Numbered from the stretch's first letter, positions 27,894 to 38,187 are shown. The stretch is 64,000 bases of DNA from Bacillus sp. MUM 116 (GCF_001866655.1 NZ_MLYR01000061.1:1-64000); one strand, 5' to 3'. The notes: generated by a model not told the origin, from the sequence alone. Program-made: numbers and translations.

Positions 27894-28367
27894 ATGATAG
27901 AGTTTATCGATCAAAATGGGAATAAAGTTGAGTTATCATTTTCCGAAAAAAGTTTTCCAGAGATCCCGAAACATGTTTTAGTGATTTGCCAATATGAGGA
28001 TGGGTGGGTTTTAACTCATCATAAAAAGCGCGGCTTCGAATTTCCGGGAGGTAAAATGGAGACGGGAGAAACCTTAGAAGATGCGGCACGGCGAGAAGTT
28101 TTTGAAGAAACGGGAGCGGTCCTTGGAGAGCTAATAAAAATCGGGGAATACAGGGTAACAGACCCAAAAGGGAAGTTCGTAAAAGCCGTATTTCACGGGA
28201 ACGTAGATTCAATTAGTAAAACAAATACATATTACGAAACAAATGGACCAGTTTTTATAAAAGGAGATCTTTTACAGAAGCGGTTTGAAGATGAATTCAG
28301 CTTCATCATGAAGGATCAAGTAGTAGAGGAATGTCTCAAACACATTGATAACGGTATAAAAAACTAG
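27894..28367 (+). CDS. ytkD: Nudix nucleoside triphosphatase YtkD
   Basis: Nudix hydrolase of the YtkD type, which removes oxidised nucleotides (8-oxo-dGTP) from the pool. The 157-aa product has a perfect Nudix box: G-x5-E-x7-REV-x-EE-x-G in PGGKMETGETLEDAARREVF. The frame extends to 27852; the ATG at 27894 matches the family N-terminus. A MITE has inserted at its 3' end: the stop TAG is made from TA of the target duplication plus the first G of the element. Confidence 0.93.
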   Translation: MIEFIDQNGNKVELSFSEKSFPEIPKHVLVICQYEDGWVLTHHKKRGFEFPGGKMETGETLEDAARREVFEETGAVLGELIKIGEYRVTDPKGKFVKAVFHGNVDSISKTNTYYETNGPVFIKGDLLQKRFEDEFSFIMKDQVVEECLKHIDNGIKN

Positions 28368-28544
28368 ACTATGTTAAAAGCCATTGGTGATTTTTTAACT
28401 ATGTTGAGTGGAGCGGAAGGCACGAAGACTCCTGCGGGAGTACGGGGCAGGGGAGACCGTAGCGACGAGGAGGCTCCCCGGACCGCCCTAAGGTGCGCGA
28501 AGTGCCTGGAGCGGAAATCAACAGGCAAATTTAGCTAAAAACTA
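28359..28544 (+). mobile_element. MITE family R1, copy B, with 8-bp target duplications
   Basis: Element 28367-28536 (170 bp), flanked by the perfect direct repeat AAAAACTA (28359-28366 and 28537-28544). The left end GACTATGTTAAA is a variant of the family inverted repeat. The right end has lost about 5 bases (TTTAGCT instead of TTTAACACAGCC). Internally it lacks about 10 bp present in copies A and C. It lies between ytkD and the promoter of the first glycine riboswitch. Confidence 0.85.
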
Positions 28545-28600
28545 AAAGAATAGCGGCACTATTAAAAATGGAAAAATTCAAAATTTTATTTATAATTTAA

Positions 28601-28629
28601 TTGACAAAGAAACGAGTCTATGAGAATAT
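28601..28629 (+). promoter_or_regulatory. Putative promoter of glycine-riboswitch permease gene
   Basis: TTGACA at 28601-28606, a 17-bp spacer, then GAATAT at 28624-28629 with an extended TGA just before it. It lies about 60 bp upstream of the riboswitch. Confidence 0.6.
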
Positions 28630-28687
28630 TACTTTGTGAATCCGCTTTCAATTTTTCGATTATTCGACAATTTAATACTATACGGTT

Positions 28688-28908
28688 GAGTGTATTGGGA
28701 GAGAGTAACGAATGTTGCCGCCGAAGGAGCAAATTCCATAAAATCCTTGGAATAAATCTCTCAGGTAATAGGGACCAGTACATGACGTAGCTCTGGAGAG
28801 TGCATAGTACTTTAAATGCCACCAAAGGGGATCTGCTTTTTGGCAGGAAACTTTCAGGTAAAAGGACAGAGAAGGTAGAAACATTGCCTTCTTCTGTCCT
28901 TTTTTTGT
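28688..28908 (+). promoter_or_regulatory. Tandem glycine riboswitch upstream of the permease
   Basis: Two glycine aptamers are visible. The first has GGGAGAG, then GCCGCCGAAGGAGCAA, then ATCTCTCAGG. The second has CTCTGGAGAG, then GCCACCAAAGGGG, then CTTTCAGGTAAAAGGACAGA. The expression platform is the terminator at 28863-28908 (aggacagagaagg / ccttcttctgtcct, then seven T). By analogy with Bacillus gcvT leaders, glycine should prevent termination. Confidence 0.92.
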
Positions 28909-28912
28909 TATG

Positions 28913-29097
28913 GGCTGTGTTAAAGGCCATTGTATATTTTTTAACCCTGTTGATTGGAGCGGAAGGCACGAAGACTCCTGCGGGAGTACGGGGCAGGGGA
29001 GACCCCGCAGGAGCGTAAGCGATGAGGAGGCTCCCCGGACCGCCCGCTGAAAGCGAAGTGCCAGGAGCGGAAATCAACAGACAAGTTTAACACAGCC
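28913..29097 (+). mobile_element. MITE family R1, copy C, between riboswitch and permease
   Basis: A 185-bp element with perfect 12-bp terminal inverted repeats GGCTGTGTTAAA (28913-28924) and TTTAACACAGCC (29086-29097). The flanks TTGTTATG and TTGTTGTT match at 6 of 8 positions, consistent with a decayed target duplication. It starts 5 bp after the riboswitch terminator and ends about 100 bp before the permease start. Confidence 0.85.
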
Positions 29098-29197
29098 TTG
29101 TTGTTAAAAAGGAGGTAAAGGGAAAATAGGTTGGATTTACTGAAATATTTTGAGAGTGCATTCACAGTTCAAAAAAATTAGGAAAAGAGGGGGATTT

Positions 29198-30580
29198 ATG
29201 CAGGAACAGCAATTAGCGAGGGGTTTAAAGAACAGGCACGTTCAGTTGATCGCCATTGGCGGAGCAATCGGAACGGGGTTATTTCTTGGGGCAGGAAAAT
29301 CTATTCATTTGGCAGGACCTTCGATTTTATTTGCTTATATGATTACGGGTATCATTTGCTTTTTAATTATGCGTGCACTTGGCGAACTACTCTTAACTAA
29401 TTTGAACTATCATTCTTTTGTTGACTTTGTAAGAGACTATTTAGGGAATATGGCAGCATTTATCACCGGTTGGACCTATTGGTTTTGCTGGATTTCCATT
29501 GCAATGGCAGACTTAACAGCAGTTGGTCTCTATACGCAGTATTGGCTTCCTAATGTACCACAGTGGATGCCAGGATTAATTGCCCTTGTTATTTTACTAA
29601 TTATGAACCTTACAACTGTTAAACTTTTTGGTGAAATGGAATTTTGGTTTGCATTAATCAAAGTAATCGCAATCCTAGCTCTGATTTTCGTCGGTCTTGT
29701 CATGATTATTAAAGGCTTCTCTACAAATTCGGGACCATCCAGTGTCACAAATTTATGGAGCCATGGCGGCATGTTCCCAAATGGAATAAATGGGTTTATC
29801 CTCTCCTTCCAGATGGTGGTGTTTGCGTTTACAGGGATTGAACTTGTCGGACTTACAGCCGGTGAAACAAAAGACCCGGAAAAGGTTATCCCAAAAGCGA
29901 TCAATAATATTCCAATCCGTGTGTTTATTTTCTACCTTGGTGCACTGTTTGTCATTATGAGTATTTATCCTTGGAATGCCATAAATCCGGCGAAAAGTCC
30001 ATTTGTTCAAGTCTTCGTAGCGGTTGGTATCGCAGCTGCTGCCGGTATCGTTAATTTTGTCGTCCTTACTTCTGCAGCTTCAGCATGTAACAGCGCTATT
30101 TTCAGCACTAGCCGGATGGTTTATTCACTTGCAAAAGATAAAAATGCACCTGTACCATTCGCGAAACTAACTTCTAGACAAATACCTTCTAATGCTTTGT
30201 TTTTTTCAACAGTTGTCATTCTCATTGCCGTTATTTTGAATTATGTGATGCCAGAAGGCGTATTTACACTGATTACAAGTATTTCTACTGTGTGTTTCAT
30301 CTTTATTTGGGGAATTACAGTTATCAGCCATTTGAAATACCGAAAAGTAAGACCGGATTTGGCAAAAGTAAACAAATTTAGGTTGCCGTTTTATCCTGTA
30401 TCCAATTACTTGATTCTTGCATTTCTTGCATTTGTTCTTGTCGTGCTTGCACTTGCGGAAGATACTCGTGTTGCCTTGTTCGTTACACCTGTTTGGTTTA
30501 TTTTGCTAATTGCTATTTATAAGGTACGGAATATGAAGGAAAACCATCCTGATCATTTGAAAAAAGTTGCGGAAAATTAA
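29198..30580 (+). CDS. ytnA: Amino acid permease, CycA/YtnA type (probable glycine/alanine/serine uptake)
   Basis: APC-superfamily proton symporter with 12 predicted transmembrane helices (460 aa). The first-helix signature IGGAIGTGLFLGAGKSIHLAGPS and helix 6 FAFTGIELVGLTAGETKDPEKVIPKAI are typical of the D-serine/D-alanine/glycine transporter branch. The frame extends to 29150; the ATG at 29198 follows AGAGGGGG. The tandem glycine riboswitch upstream makes glycine the most likely substrate (inference). Confidence 0.9.
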   Translation: MQEQQLARGLKNRHVQLIAIGGAIGTGLFLGAGKSIHLAGPSILFAYMITGIICFLIMRALGELLLTNLNYHSFVDFVRDYLGNMAAFITGWTYWFCWISIAMADLTAVGLYTQYWLPNVPQWMPGLIALVILLIMNLTTVKLFGEMEFWFALIKVIAILALIFVGLVMIIKGFSTNSGPSSVTNLWSHGGMFPNGINGFILSFQMVVFAFTGIELVGLTAGETKDPEKVIPKAINNIPIRVFIFYLGALFVIMSIYPWNAINPAKSPFVQVFVAVGIAAAAGIVNFVVLTSAASACNSAIFSTSRMVYSLAKDKNAPVPFAKLTSRQIPSNALFFSTVVILIAVILNYVMPEGVFTLITSISTVCFIFIWGITVISHLKYRKVRPDLAKVNKFRLPFYPVSNYLILAFLAFVLVVLALAEDTRVALFVTPVWFILLIAIYKVRNMKENHPDHLKKVAEN

Positions 30581-30635
30581 TCGCAATTTAAAAAAATCCT
30601 ACTGTTAACCGCTTTCAAAAAAATTTAGAAAATAC

Positions 30636-30664
30636 TTGACGAAGATTATGTTAGCGATTATTCT
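30636..30664 (+). promoter_or_regulatory. Putative promoter of the glyA-gcv-purU operon
   Basis: TTGACG at 30636-30641, a 17-bp spacer and TATTCT at 30659-30664, about 30 bp before the second glycine riboswitch. Confidence 0.6.
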
Positions 30665-30689
30665 GATAATAACAAAAAAATAGAGCGGA

Positions 30690-30925
30690 TGACGGTTGTG
30701 GGAGAGTGCAATTTAACACGCCACCGAAGGAGCAAGTTCCAAAAAGACCCTTGGAATTAATCTCTCAGGTAGATGGAACCACAATTGGACGCACCTCTGG
30801 AGAGCGCATATACAATTATGCCACCAAAGGGGAAGGTTCGATTTATAAATCGGAACTAAACTCTCAGGTAAAAGGACAGAGAAGGGTAAAGCAATCTTTA
30901 TGCTACCCTTTTCTGTCCTTTTTTG
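30690..30925 (+). promoter_or_regulatory. Tandem glycine riboswitch upstream of glyA
   Basis: First aptamer: GGGAGAG, GCCACCGAAGGAGCAAG, ATCTCTCAGG. Second aptamer: CTCTGGAGAG, GCCACCAAAGGGGAAGG, ACTCTCAGGTAAAAGGACAGA. The terminator hairpin is aaaggacagagaagggta / taccctttt ctgtcctttt (about 30871-30925). It closely parallels the leader at 28688 and the known Bacillus gcvT leader; expected to be an ON switch. Confidence 0.94.
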
Positions 30926-31044
30926 CGTGCAAAAAAAGGAGTGTTTCTATCGATTTACTTGGAATAAATCTGCAGTGATTCGGATGATTAATTCCATGTT
31001 TGAAACATCAAAGGGTAGTTGAACCATTAAAAGGAGGACTAAAA

Positions 31045-32295
31045 ATGGGATTACAACAAAATGATTCAACTATTTTTGAAGCAATTAGGAAAGAACAGGA
31101 ACGCCAACTTCAAACATTGGAGTTAATCGCATCTGAAAACTTCGTTAGCCAAGATGTGTTAGAAGCAATGGGTAGTGTGATGACGAATAAATATGCTGAA
31201 GGCTATCCAGGAAAGCGCTATTATGGAGGTTGTGAATTTGTTGATATAGCAGAAAATACAGCGATAGATCGCCTAACAGAGCTGTTTGGCGCTAAATATG
31301 CAAATGTCCAGCCACACTCAGGTGCACAAGCAAATTTTGCAGTATTTTATGCATTGCTGCAGCCTGGTGATAAGGTCATGGGGATGAACCTTTCACATGG
31401 AGGGCATTTAACTCATGGAAGTCCTGTCAGCGTATCAGGGAAATGGTTTGAAATTGTGTCCTATGGTGTAAGAGAGGATACTCAATTAATTGACTATGAT
31501 GAACTGGAAGAGATTGCAAAAAGAGAAAAACCAAAATTGATTATTGCAGGGGCAAGTGCTTACCCTAGAGTAATTGATTTCGCACGTTTTAGACAAATTG
31601 CTGATGAAGTTGGCGCTAAATTCATGGTAGATATGGCGCATATTGCGGGCCTTGTTGCCGCTGGCCTTCATCCATCTCCAGTTCCATATGCTGATGTTGT
31701 AACAAGCACTACGCATAAAACGCTCCGAGGACCACGTGGCGGCATTATTTTAACCAATGATGAAGACATCATAAAAGCCATTAATAAATCGGTGTTCCCA
31801 GGGATACAAGGCGGTCCGCTCATGCACATTATTGCGGCCAAGGCGGTAGCATTCAATGAAGCATTGCAGCCAAGCTTTAGGGAATATGTAAAACAAGTCA
31901 TTGAAAATGCAGCAACACTTGGCGAAACATTAAAAAATGAAGGTGCTGCCCTTGTTTCTGGGGGAACAGATAATCATATTGTTCTTTTAGATTTACGTCC
32001 GTGGAATTTAACCGGAAAAGAAGCAGAAAAATTATTAGAAGAAGCGGGCATTACCGTTAATAAAAATACGATTCCATATGACCCGGAAAAACCATTTGTT
32101 ACGAGTGGAATTCGGATGGGAACAGCCGCTTTAACAACACGTGGTATGAAGCAGGATGAGATGGTGAAAATTGGTAAAGTCATTGCCGCCGTTCTGAAGA
32201 GCAAAGGGGACAAAGTCGTACTTGAGAAAGCAATGGAAACAACAAAAACGATTTGTGACGCTTATCCGTTATTTCAGCAGGCAGTACCAGTGTAA
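31045..32295 (+). CDS. glyA: Serine hydroxymethyltransferase GlyA
   Basis: PLP enzyme interconverting serine plus tetrahydrofolate with glycine plus methylene-tetrahydrofolate. The 416-aa product has the PLP lysine K225 in [12 protein letters not shown] and the N-terminal LIASENFVS motif. AAAGGAGG before the ATG at 31045 sets the start. As the first gene behind a glycine riboswitch, it probably runs toward serine here, using methylene-THF made by the cleavage system. B. subtilis glyA lies elsewhere, so this may be a second, catabolic copy. Confidence 0.95.
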   Translation: MGLQQNDSTIFEAIRKEQERQLQTLELIASENFVSQDVLEAMGSVMTNKYAEGYPGKRYYGGCEFVDIAENTAIDRLTELFGAKYANVQPHSGAQANFAVFYALLQPGDKVMGMNLSHGGHLTHGSPVSVSGKWFEIVSYGVREDTQLIDYDELEEIAKREKPKLIIAGASAYPRVIDFARFRQIADEVGAKFMVDMAHIAGLVAAGLHPSPVPYADVVTSTTHKTLRGPRGGIILTNDEDIIKAINKSVFPGIQGGPLMHIIAAKAVAFNEALQPSFREYVKQVIENAATLGETLKNEGAALVSGGTDNHIVLLDLRPWNLTGKEAEKLLEEAGITVNKNTIPYDPEKPFVTSGIRMGTAALTTRGMKQDEMVKIGKVIAAVLKSKGDKVVLEKAMETTKTICDAYPLFQQAVPV

Positions 32296-32312
32296 GAAAG
32301 GGGCAATTTGGG

Positions 32313-32825
32313 ATGGAATTTCAGAGTTGTTTTGACATTATCGGTCCAATCATGGTGGGACCGTCGAGTTCTCATACAGCTGGAGTCGTATCAATCGGAA
32401 AGTTTATTTACGAACTGTTGGGAGATTGTCCACAAGAAGCAAATATTGTATTTTATGATTCTTTTGCCGAAACTTATCAAGGCCATGGAACAGATAAAGC
32501 GCTTCTTGGCGGATTACTTGGGATGGATACCGATGATCAGCGCATTAAAAATTCATTGGTGTGGGCTAAAGAATATGGCATGAAGTACCAATTTGAATTT
32601 GCTGAAGAGTGCGAATATTATGACCACCCCAATATAACAATTGTAACAGCAAAGTACGGAGATGATGTTGTTAAGGTTGGCGGCGTATCACTTGGCGGCG
32701 GCTTATCTAAGATTTTTCTGATTAACGACAAGATGGTGGATATACGTTTAAGTGCTGGCGATGATTTTAAAGCGCTTGCCCGCCCTTATCAACCGATTAA
32801 GAAAGTACTTATGGAGGCAATTTAA
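32313..32825 (+). CDS. sdaAB: L-serine dehydratase beta subunit, ACT-less
   Basis: Subunit of the iron-sulfur L-serine ammonia-lyase (serine to pyruvate plus ammonia). The 170-aa product has the family motifs FDIIGPIMVGPSSSHTAG and FAETYQGHGTD. Bacillus SdaAB is about 220 aa with a C-terminal ACT domain; here the protein stops after the catalytic-type domain (LARPYQPIKKVLMEAI), so the regulatory domain is missing. The stop overlaps the sdaAA start by one base (TAATG), so loss by a local frameshift is not evident. Confidence 0.92.
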   Translation: MEFQSCFDIIGPIMVGPSSSHTAGVVSIGKFIYELLGDCPQEANIVFYDSFAETYQGHGTDKALLGGLLGMDTDDQRIKNSLVWAKEYGMKYQFEFAEECEYYDHPNITIVTAKYGDDVVKVGGVSLGGGLSKIFLINDKMVDIRLSAGDDFKALARPYQPIKKVLMEAI

Positions 32826-33706
32826 TGGAAATTCAGTCCATGAGAGAGCTGATTGAAGCTTGTGAAAAAGAGCAAAGAACAATAGGCGAAATGATGTTGA
32901 TGATAGAAGCAGAAAAATCAGGAAGAGACAAAGAAACCATTATTGCCATGATGGAAGAGCGATTAATCAAAATGAAAGAAGCTGTTGACAGCGGGATCAA
33001 AGATGATTCTGCTGCACCAAGTGGTATTTCCGGCGGCGATGCTGTGAAAATGTATGATTATATGAATCAAGGAAAAGCTTTGTCAGGAAATTATATTAGT
33101 AATGCCATGGCTTTTTCGTTGGCAACTTCCGAAAATAATGCCCGGATGGGGGTCATTGTAGCGACACCAACTGCAGGGGCAGCTGGCATTTTACCTGGAG
33201 TATTGTTTTCGCTTCATAAAAATGACGGAACACCTTTTAAAGATTTAGTGATGGGATTGTTTACAGCAAGTATGCTCGGGTTAGTCATTGCAAACCGTTC
33301 TTTCATTTCAGGAGCGGCTGGAGGGTGCCAGGCTGAGGTAGGATCGGCCACAGCCATGGCTGCCGGAACAATCGTTGAGTTAAAAGGAGGCACACCACAG
33401 CAAGTTGTGAATGCCACAGCCATTGCCATGAAGTCACTTTTAGGTTTGGTTTGCGACCCGGTGGCCGGCCTTGTTGAAGTGCCTTGCATTAAACGGAATG
33501 TGATTGGGACTTCCATCGCGTTTTCGGCAGCCGATATGGCCCTTGCGGGGATTGAAAGCCGGATTCCTTGTGATGAAGTAATTGGAGCGATGTATAGGAT
33601 TGGAAAAGATATGCCCAGAACACTAAGGGAGACAGCTCTTGGAGGTCTGGCAACGACTGAAACTGGTAAGCAGGTAAAGGAACGGCTATTTTGCAGGAGA
33701 ACATAG
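32825..33706 (+). CDS. sdaAA: L-serine dehydratase, iron-sulfur alpha subunit
   Basis: Catalytic subunit carrying the [4Fe-4S] cluster. Conserved cysteines C168 ([13 protein letters not shown]), C210 ([12 protein letters not shown]) and C221 (VPCIKRN) match the cluster ligands. The SGGDA and TPTAGAAG blocks are also typical. 293 aa, normal length. With GlyA upstream it would send glycine-derived serine to pyruvate. Confidence 0.95.
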   Translation: MEIQSMRELIEACEKEQRTIGEMMLMIEAEKSGRDKETIIAMMEERLIKMKEAVDSGIKDDSAAPSGISGGDAVKMYDYMNQGKALSGNYISNAMAFSLATSENNARMGVIVATPTAGAAGILPGVLFSLHKNDGTPFKDLVMGLFTASMLGLVIANRSFISGAAGGCQAEVGSATAMAAGTIVELKGGTPQQVVNATAIAMKSLLGLVCDPVAGLVEVPCIKRNVIGTSIAFSAADMALAGIESRIPCDEVIGAMYRIGKDMPRTLRETALGGLATTETGKQVKERLFCRRT

Positions 33707-33717
33707 GAGGTAAATCA

Positions 33718-34830
33718 ATGGGAATTGAAACAGCATTAAAGCAAACACCACTGTTTGAAACGTATAAAAAATTTGGTGCAAAGGTCATTGATTTTGGCGG
33801 ATGGGCATTGCCAGTACAATTTTCCAGTATATTAGATGAGCATGAGACGGTCCGGACGAAAGCAGGCCTTTTCGATGTCTCACATATGGGTGAAGTACTG
33901 GTTGAAGGAAAAGATGCAGAGAGCTATATCAACTACCTGGTTACAAACGATGTAACAAAGCTTAGTATTAATCAAGCGCAGTATACCGCAATGTGTTATC
34001 CAGACGGGGGAACTGTCGATGATTTATTAGTTTATAAATTGGAGGATGAAAAATATTTACTCGTTATAAATGCAGCTAACATCGATAAAGATTTTGAATG
34101 GATGAAGCAGCATGCAAAAGGAGATATGACTCTCACAAATATTTCGAATGAAATCGCTCAGCTTGCCATCCAAGGTCCAAAGGCGGAAGGGATTTTACAA
34201 AAGTTGACTGGAACCGAACTAGCTGAAATAGGCTCCTTTAAATTTGCTCAACATATCGACCTTGGCGGGGCTACAGATGTACTCGTATCCCGTACAGGAT
34301 ATACAGGAGAAGATGGTTTTGAGCTATATTTCTCTGCTAATCAAGCGGAAATTCTTTGGGAAAAGCTTTTAGAAGCCGGTAGTGAAGACGGCTTAAAGCC
34401 ATGTGGACTTGGTGCCCGGGACACACTTCGTTTAGAAGCTCGACTTGCACTCTATGGTCAAGAACTGTTAAGTGATATTAATCCTCTCGAAGCAGGAATC
34501 GGCTTTGCCGTAAAACTGAAAAAAGAAAGTGATTTTATCGGGAAAGCTTCGCTTGTGGCTCAAAAAGAAGCGGGATTAAAACGAAAACTAGTAGGGATTG
34601 AAGTCACAGGACGCGGGATTCCACGCCATGGTTATAAGATTTTTTCGGAAACTGGAGAGGAAATCGGTGTTGTTACATCGGGAACCCAATCACCATCTTT
34701 AAAGAAAAGCATTGGACTTGTTCTAATTTCAACGGAACATGCTGAAGTAGGAACACCGTTAAAAGTAGAAATCCGTAATAAGCTGATTGATGCAGTTGTT
34801 GTGAAAACACCATTCTATAAAAGAGGTTAA
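33718..34830 (+). CDS. gcvT: Glycine cleavage system T protein (aminomethyltransferase)
   Basis: Transfers the methylene carbon from the aminomethyl-lipoyl H protein to tetrahydrofolate, releasing ammonia. The 370-aa GcvT family product shows [11 protein letters not shown], the folate-site region ([11 protein letters not shown]) and [22 protein letters not shown] precedes the ATG at 33718; an upstream in-frame ATG at 33691 lies inside sdaAA and is less likely. A 117-bp gap follows before gcvH. Confidence 0.96.
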   Translation: MGIETALKQTPLFETYKKFGAKVIDFGGWALPVQFSSILDEHETVRTKAGLFDVSHMGEVLVEGKDAESYINYLVTNDVTKLSINQAQYTAMCYPDGGTVDDLLVYKLEDEKYLLVINAANIDKDFEWMKQHAKGDMTLTNISNEIAQLAIQGPKAEGILQKLTGTELAEIGSFKFAQHIDLGGATDVLVSRTGYTGEDGFELYFSANQAEILWEKLLEAGSEDGLKPCGLGARDTLRLEARLALYGQELLSDINPLEAGIGFAVKLKKESDFIGKASLVAQKEAGLKRKLVGIEVTGRGIPRHGYKIFSETGEEIGVVTSGTQSPSLKKSIGLVLISTEHAEVGTPLKVEIRNKLIDAVVVKTPFYKRG

Positions 34831-34947
34831 TAGAGTAATAAGATACTCTGAAAAACTCACTAACGGGCGGCAGGCAGCCTCCTACTATACAAAAAATGAT
34901 TTTTATATTATTTAATCCTAATTAACAGCTGAAAGGAAGAAAATATA

Positions 34948-35346
34948 ATGACAAAAGCAATCGCAACTTTACTATATAGCAAGGAACACGAGTGGGTTTT
35001 ACAATTAGAAGGCAATCGAGTACGAATTGGGATTTCTGATTATGCACAAAAACAGCTGGGAGATATCGTATTTGTTGAAAATCCACAAGTTGATGATGAA
35101 GTAACAGCGGATGAATCAATGGGAACAATCGAATCGGTTAAAGCAGTTTCTGATATTTTCTCTCCAGTATCAGGTACAGTAGTTCGAATCAATGAGGAGA
35201 TAGAAGATGCTCCAGAAACAATTAACGAATTTCCCTTTGGAAAAGGCTGGTTAATAGAAGTGGAAATGTCATGTCCAGAAGAGCTGGAATCTCTTTTAAA
35301 TGAAGATGAGTACCAAGCGTTTATTAGTGAAGAGGGAGAGGAATAA
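34948..35346 (+). CDS. gcvH: Glycine cleavage system H protein
   Basis: Lipoyl carrier protein of the glycine cleavage complex, 132 aa. The lipoylated lysine is K65 in [17 protein letters not shown] precedes the ATG at 34948. In B. subtilis gcvH is separate from the gcvT-PA-PB operon; here it is inside it. In Bacillus, GcvH is also the obligate entry point for octanoyl transfer in lipoate synthesis. Confidence 0.96.
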   Translation: MTKAIATLLYSKEHEWVLQLEGNRVRIGISDYAQKQLGDIVFVENPQVDDEVTADESMGTIESVKAVSDIFSPVSGTVVRINEEIEDAPETINEFPFGKGWLIEVEMSCPEELESLLNEDEYQAFISEEGEE

Positions 35347-35347
35347 G

Positions 35348-36700
35348 ATGGCGAATACTTATAGATATCTCCCTGATACGGAACAAGATAAAAAGGAAAT
35401 GCTCGATTTCTTAGGAATGTCTTCAATTGAAGAATTATTTGAAGATATTCCATCTGAACTTCGCTTAAAAGGTGAATTAACTATTCCAGAAGCGGATCCA
35501 GAACCTCTTTTAATGAAGAAAATGAACCAACTTGCCGCCCGTAATTTAAATGCAAATCAATATCCAACTTTTCTAGGCGCGGGTACATATGATCATTACA
35601 TTCCAAGTGTTGTTGATCATATGATTTCACGTTCAGAATTTTATACAGCTTATACACCATATCAACCAGAAATCAGCCAAGGGGAATTACAAGCAATTTT
35701 TGAATTCCAAACGATGGTTTGTGAGTTGACAGGAATGGATGTGGCCAACTCCTCCATGTACGATGGCTTTACATCACTTGCAGAAGCTGCCTCACTTGCT
35801 GTTGCTTCTACAAGACGTTCAAAAGTAGTTATTTCAAAAGCTGTTCATCCTGAATCACGTGCAATTTTAAACACTGTTGCAAAGGGTCAAGAATATTCAG
35901 TTGAAGAAGTAAGTCTTGCTACAGATGTAACAGACTTAGAACAACTTAAAGCACAAGTAGATAAAGACACGGCTGCTGTTATTGTTCAATATCCAAACTT
36001 CTTTGGTTCTATTGAAGATTTAACAGAAATTAAGAATATCGCTGATGAAGTTGGTGCTCTTTTCATCGTAAGTTCAAACCCGCTTGCTTTAGCTCTATTA
36101 CAATCACCTGGTAAACTTGGAGCAGATATTGTTGTCGGAGATATGCAGCCACTTGGTGTTCCTATGTCCTTTGGCGGCCCGCACTGCGGATATTTTGCTG
36201 TTAAACAAAAATATATGCGTAAAATTCCTGGACGTATTGTAGGACAAACTCATGACGAACAAGGAAGACGCGGATTTGTATTAACCTTGCAAGCTCGCGA
36301 GCAGCATATTCGCCGCGATAAAGCGACTTCTAATATTTGTTCAAACCAAGCACTAAATGCTCTTGCCTCTTCTATTTGCATGTCAGCATTAGGAAAGAAT
36401 GGAGTTCGTGAAATGGCACAGCAAAATATTGAGAAAGCTGACTACTTGGCAAAGTCTCTTCAAAACAAAGGCTTTAACGTTTTAAACAAATCAGCATTCT
36501 TCAATGAATTTGTTGTAGAACTTCCACGCCCAGTTAAAGAAGTTAACACTAAGCTTCTTGAATCAGGGCTCATTGGTGGTTATGACTTAGGAATTGATTA
36601 CGGATTTGACAATCAAATGCTGATTGCGGTAACAGAACAACGTACAAAAGAAGAGATAGACAAATTTGTAGAAGCATTGGAGGCTGTTGTAAATGGTTGA
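35348..36700 (+). CDS. gcvPA: Glycine decarboxylase P protein, subunit 1
   Basis: N-terminal half of the PLP-dependent glycine decarboxylase, as a separate 450-aa subunit as usual in Firmicutes. It shows [21 protein letters not shown] and [18 protein letters not shown](D/E)KATSN-type blocks. It begins 2 bases after gcvH with GGGAGAGG upstream; the start at 35348 is chosen over an upstream ATG inside gcvH. It overlaps gcvPB by 8 nt. Codon choice (CGT, GGT, GCT rich) looks more biased than in gcvT. Confidence 0.96.
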   Translation: MANTYRYLPDTEQDKKEMLDFLGMSSIEELFEDIPSELRLKGELTIPEADPEPLLMKKMNQLAARNLNANQYPTFLGAGTYDHYIPSVVDHMISRSEFYTAYTPYQPEISQGELQAIFEFQTMVCELTGMDVANSSMYDGFTSLAEAASLAVASTRRSKVVISKAVHPESRAILNTVAKGQEYSVEEVSLATDVTDLEQLKAQVDKDTAAVIVQYPNFFGSIEDLTEIKNIADEVGALFIVSSNPLALALLQSPGKLGADIVVGDMQPLGVPMSFGGPHCGYFAVKQKYMRKIPGRIVGQTHDEQGRRGFVLTLQAREQHIRRDKATSNICSNQALNALASSICMSALGKNGVREMAQQNIEKADYLAKSLQNKGFNVLNKSAFFNEFVVELPRPVKEVNTKLLESGLIGGYDLGIDYGFDNQMLIAVTEQRTKEEIDKFVEALEAVVNG

Positions 36701-38183
36701 ATATAATGATCTAATTTTTGAAATCAGTCGTTCAGGTCGTGTAGGGTACAGCCTTCCGAAAAGTGATGTTAAAAGTGTTGATTTACAAGATAAATTTCCA
36801 AAACATTTAATTCGTGATGAAGCAGCAGAACTACCTGAAGTATCCGAGCTTCAACTTGTTCGTCACTATACTGCACTTTCAAATAAAAACCATGGGATTG
36901 ATAATGGATTCTATCCTCTTGGATCTTGTACGATGAAATATAATCCGAAAATTAACGAAGATGTGGCACGTCTAACAGGTTTAAGCCGTATTCACCCATA
37001 TCAACCAAGTGAAACTGTACAAGGTGCATTAGAGCTTTTATATAATTTACAAGAAGAGTTAGCTGTAATCACTGGTATGGATGCAGTAACATTACAGCCT
37101 TCTGCAGGTGCTCAAGGTGAATGGACTGGATTAATGATGGTTAAAGCTTACCATGAGCAAAAAGGTGAAGTTAGAAAGAAAGTTCTTGTTCCAGACTCCG
37201 CTCATGGTACAAATCCTGCTAGTGCGAGTGTTGCAGGATTTAAGACAGTAACGATTCCATCAAACGAAAATGGACTAGTTAACTTAGATGAATTAAAAAA
37301 ACATGTTGATAGTGATACCGCTGCATTAATGTTAACAAACCCTAATACACTTGGTTTATTTGAGCAAGAAATCGCAGAAATTGCTGCTGTAGTTCATGAA
37401 GCAGGCGGATTACTATACTATGATGGTGCGAATGCCAATGCGATTTTAGGAAAAACAACTCCAGGATCAATGGGCTTCGATATCGTGCATTTAAATCTTC
37501 ACAAAACATTTACTGGTCCACACGGTGGTGGAGGTCCTGGTGCTGGTCCTGTTGGTGTTAAGGAATTCCTTCTTCCTTATTTACCTGTTCCACGCGTTGA
37601 AAAAGACGGCGATAAATTTGTGTTGAATTCAAATTATCCATTATCTATTGGCCGTGTAAAAGGCTATCATGGAAACTTTGGAATTTTAGTTCGTGCATAC
37701 ACTTATATTCGTACATTGGGACCAATTGGATTGCGTGAGGTTTCTGAAGGGGCCGTCCTTCATGCGAACTATCTTCGTAAAAAGCTTGAGCCATATTTTG
37801 AAGCTCCGTATTCACAAGTTTGCAAGCATGAATTTGTTTTATCCGGATCAAGACAGAAGAAGTTGGGGGTCAGAACACTTGATATGGCCAAACGTCTGCT
37901 AGATTTTGGGTATCATCCGCCAACCATCTACTTCCCGCTAAATGTTGAGGAATGTTTGATGATCGAACCAACTGAAACAGAATCAAAGGAAACAATGGAT
38001 GCATTTGCTGATGTGATGATTCAAATTGCTAAAGAGGTTGAAGAAAACCCAGGTATTGTATTAGAGGCACCACATACAACGGTGATTGGCCGATTGGATG
38101 AAGTGCAGGCAGCGAGACAACCGATTTTGCGTTATACAAAAGAGGCATCGGCAGTGAAAGAAAAAGAAACTGTTAACGTATAA
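36693..38183 (+). CDS. gcvPB: Glycine decarboxylase P protein, subunit 2
   Basis: C-terminal half of the P protein, 496 aa, with the PLP lysine K271 in [18 protein letters not shown]. It decarboxylates glycine and hands the aminomethyl group to lipoyl-GcvH. It overlaps gcvPA (translational coupling). A 12-bp perfect hairpin lies just after it, before lipA. Confidence 0.97.
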   Translation: MVEYNDLIFEISRSGRVGYSLPKSDVKSVDLQDKFPKHLIRDEAAELPEVSELQLVRHYTALSNKNHGIDNGFYPLGSCTMKYNPKINEDVARLTGLSRIHPYQPSETVQGALELLYNLQEELAVITGMDAVTLQPSAGAQGEWTGLMMVKAYHEQKGEVRKKVLVPDSAHGTNPASASVAGFKTVTIPSNENGLVNLDELKKHVDSDTAALMLTNPNTLGLFEQEIAEIAAVVHEAGGLLYYDGANANAILGKTTPGSMGFDIVHLNLHKTFTGPHGGGGPGAGPVGVKEFLLPYLPVPRVEKDGDKFVLNSNYPLSIGRVKGYHGNFGILVRAYTYIRTLGPIGLREVSEGAVLHANYLRKKLEPYFEAPYSQVCKHEFVLSGSRQKKLGVRTLDMAKRLLDFGYHPPTIYFPLNVEECLMIEPTETESKETMDAFADVMIQIAKEVEENPGIVLEAPHTTVIGRLDEVQAARQPILRYTKEASAVKEKETVNV

Positions 38184-38187
38184 AACT

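Noticed and set aside
27904-28212. 102-codon frame antisense to ytkD
   Set aside because: It is a shadow of the Nudix gene with no ribosome binding site or recognisable family.
28366-28545. R1 copies as small RNA genes or REP/BIME elements
   Set aside because: The 8-bp target duplications and terminal inverted repeats are better explained by transposition. No promoter or terminator for an independent RNA is visible.
30706-30978. 90-codon frame over the second glycine riboswitch
   Set aside because: It overlaps the aptamers and terminator and has no ribosome binding site.
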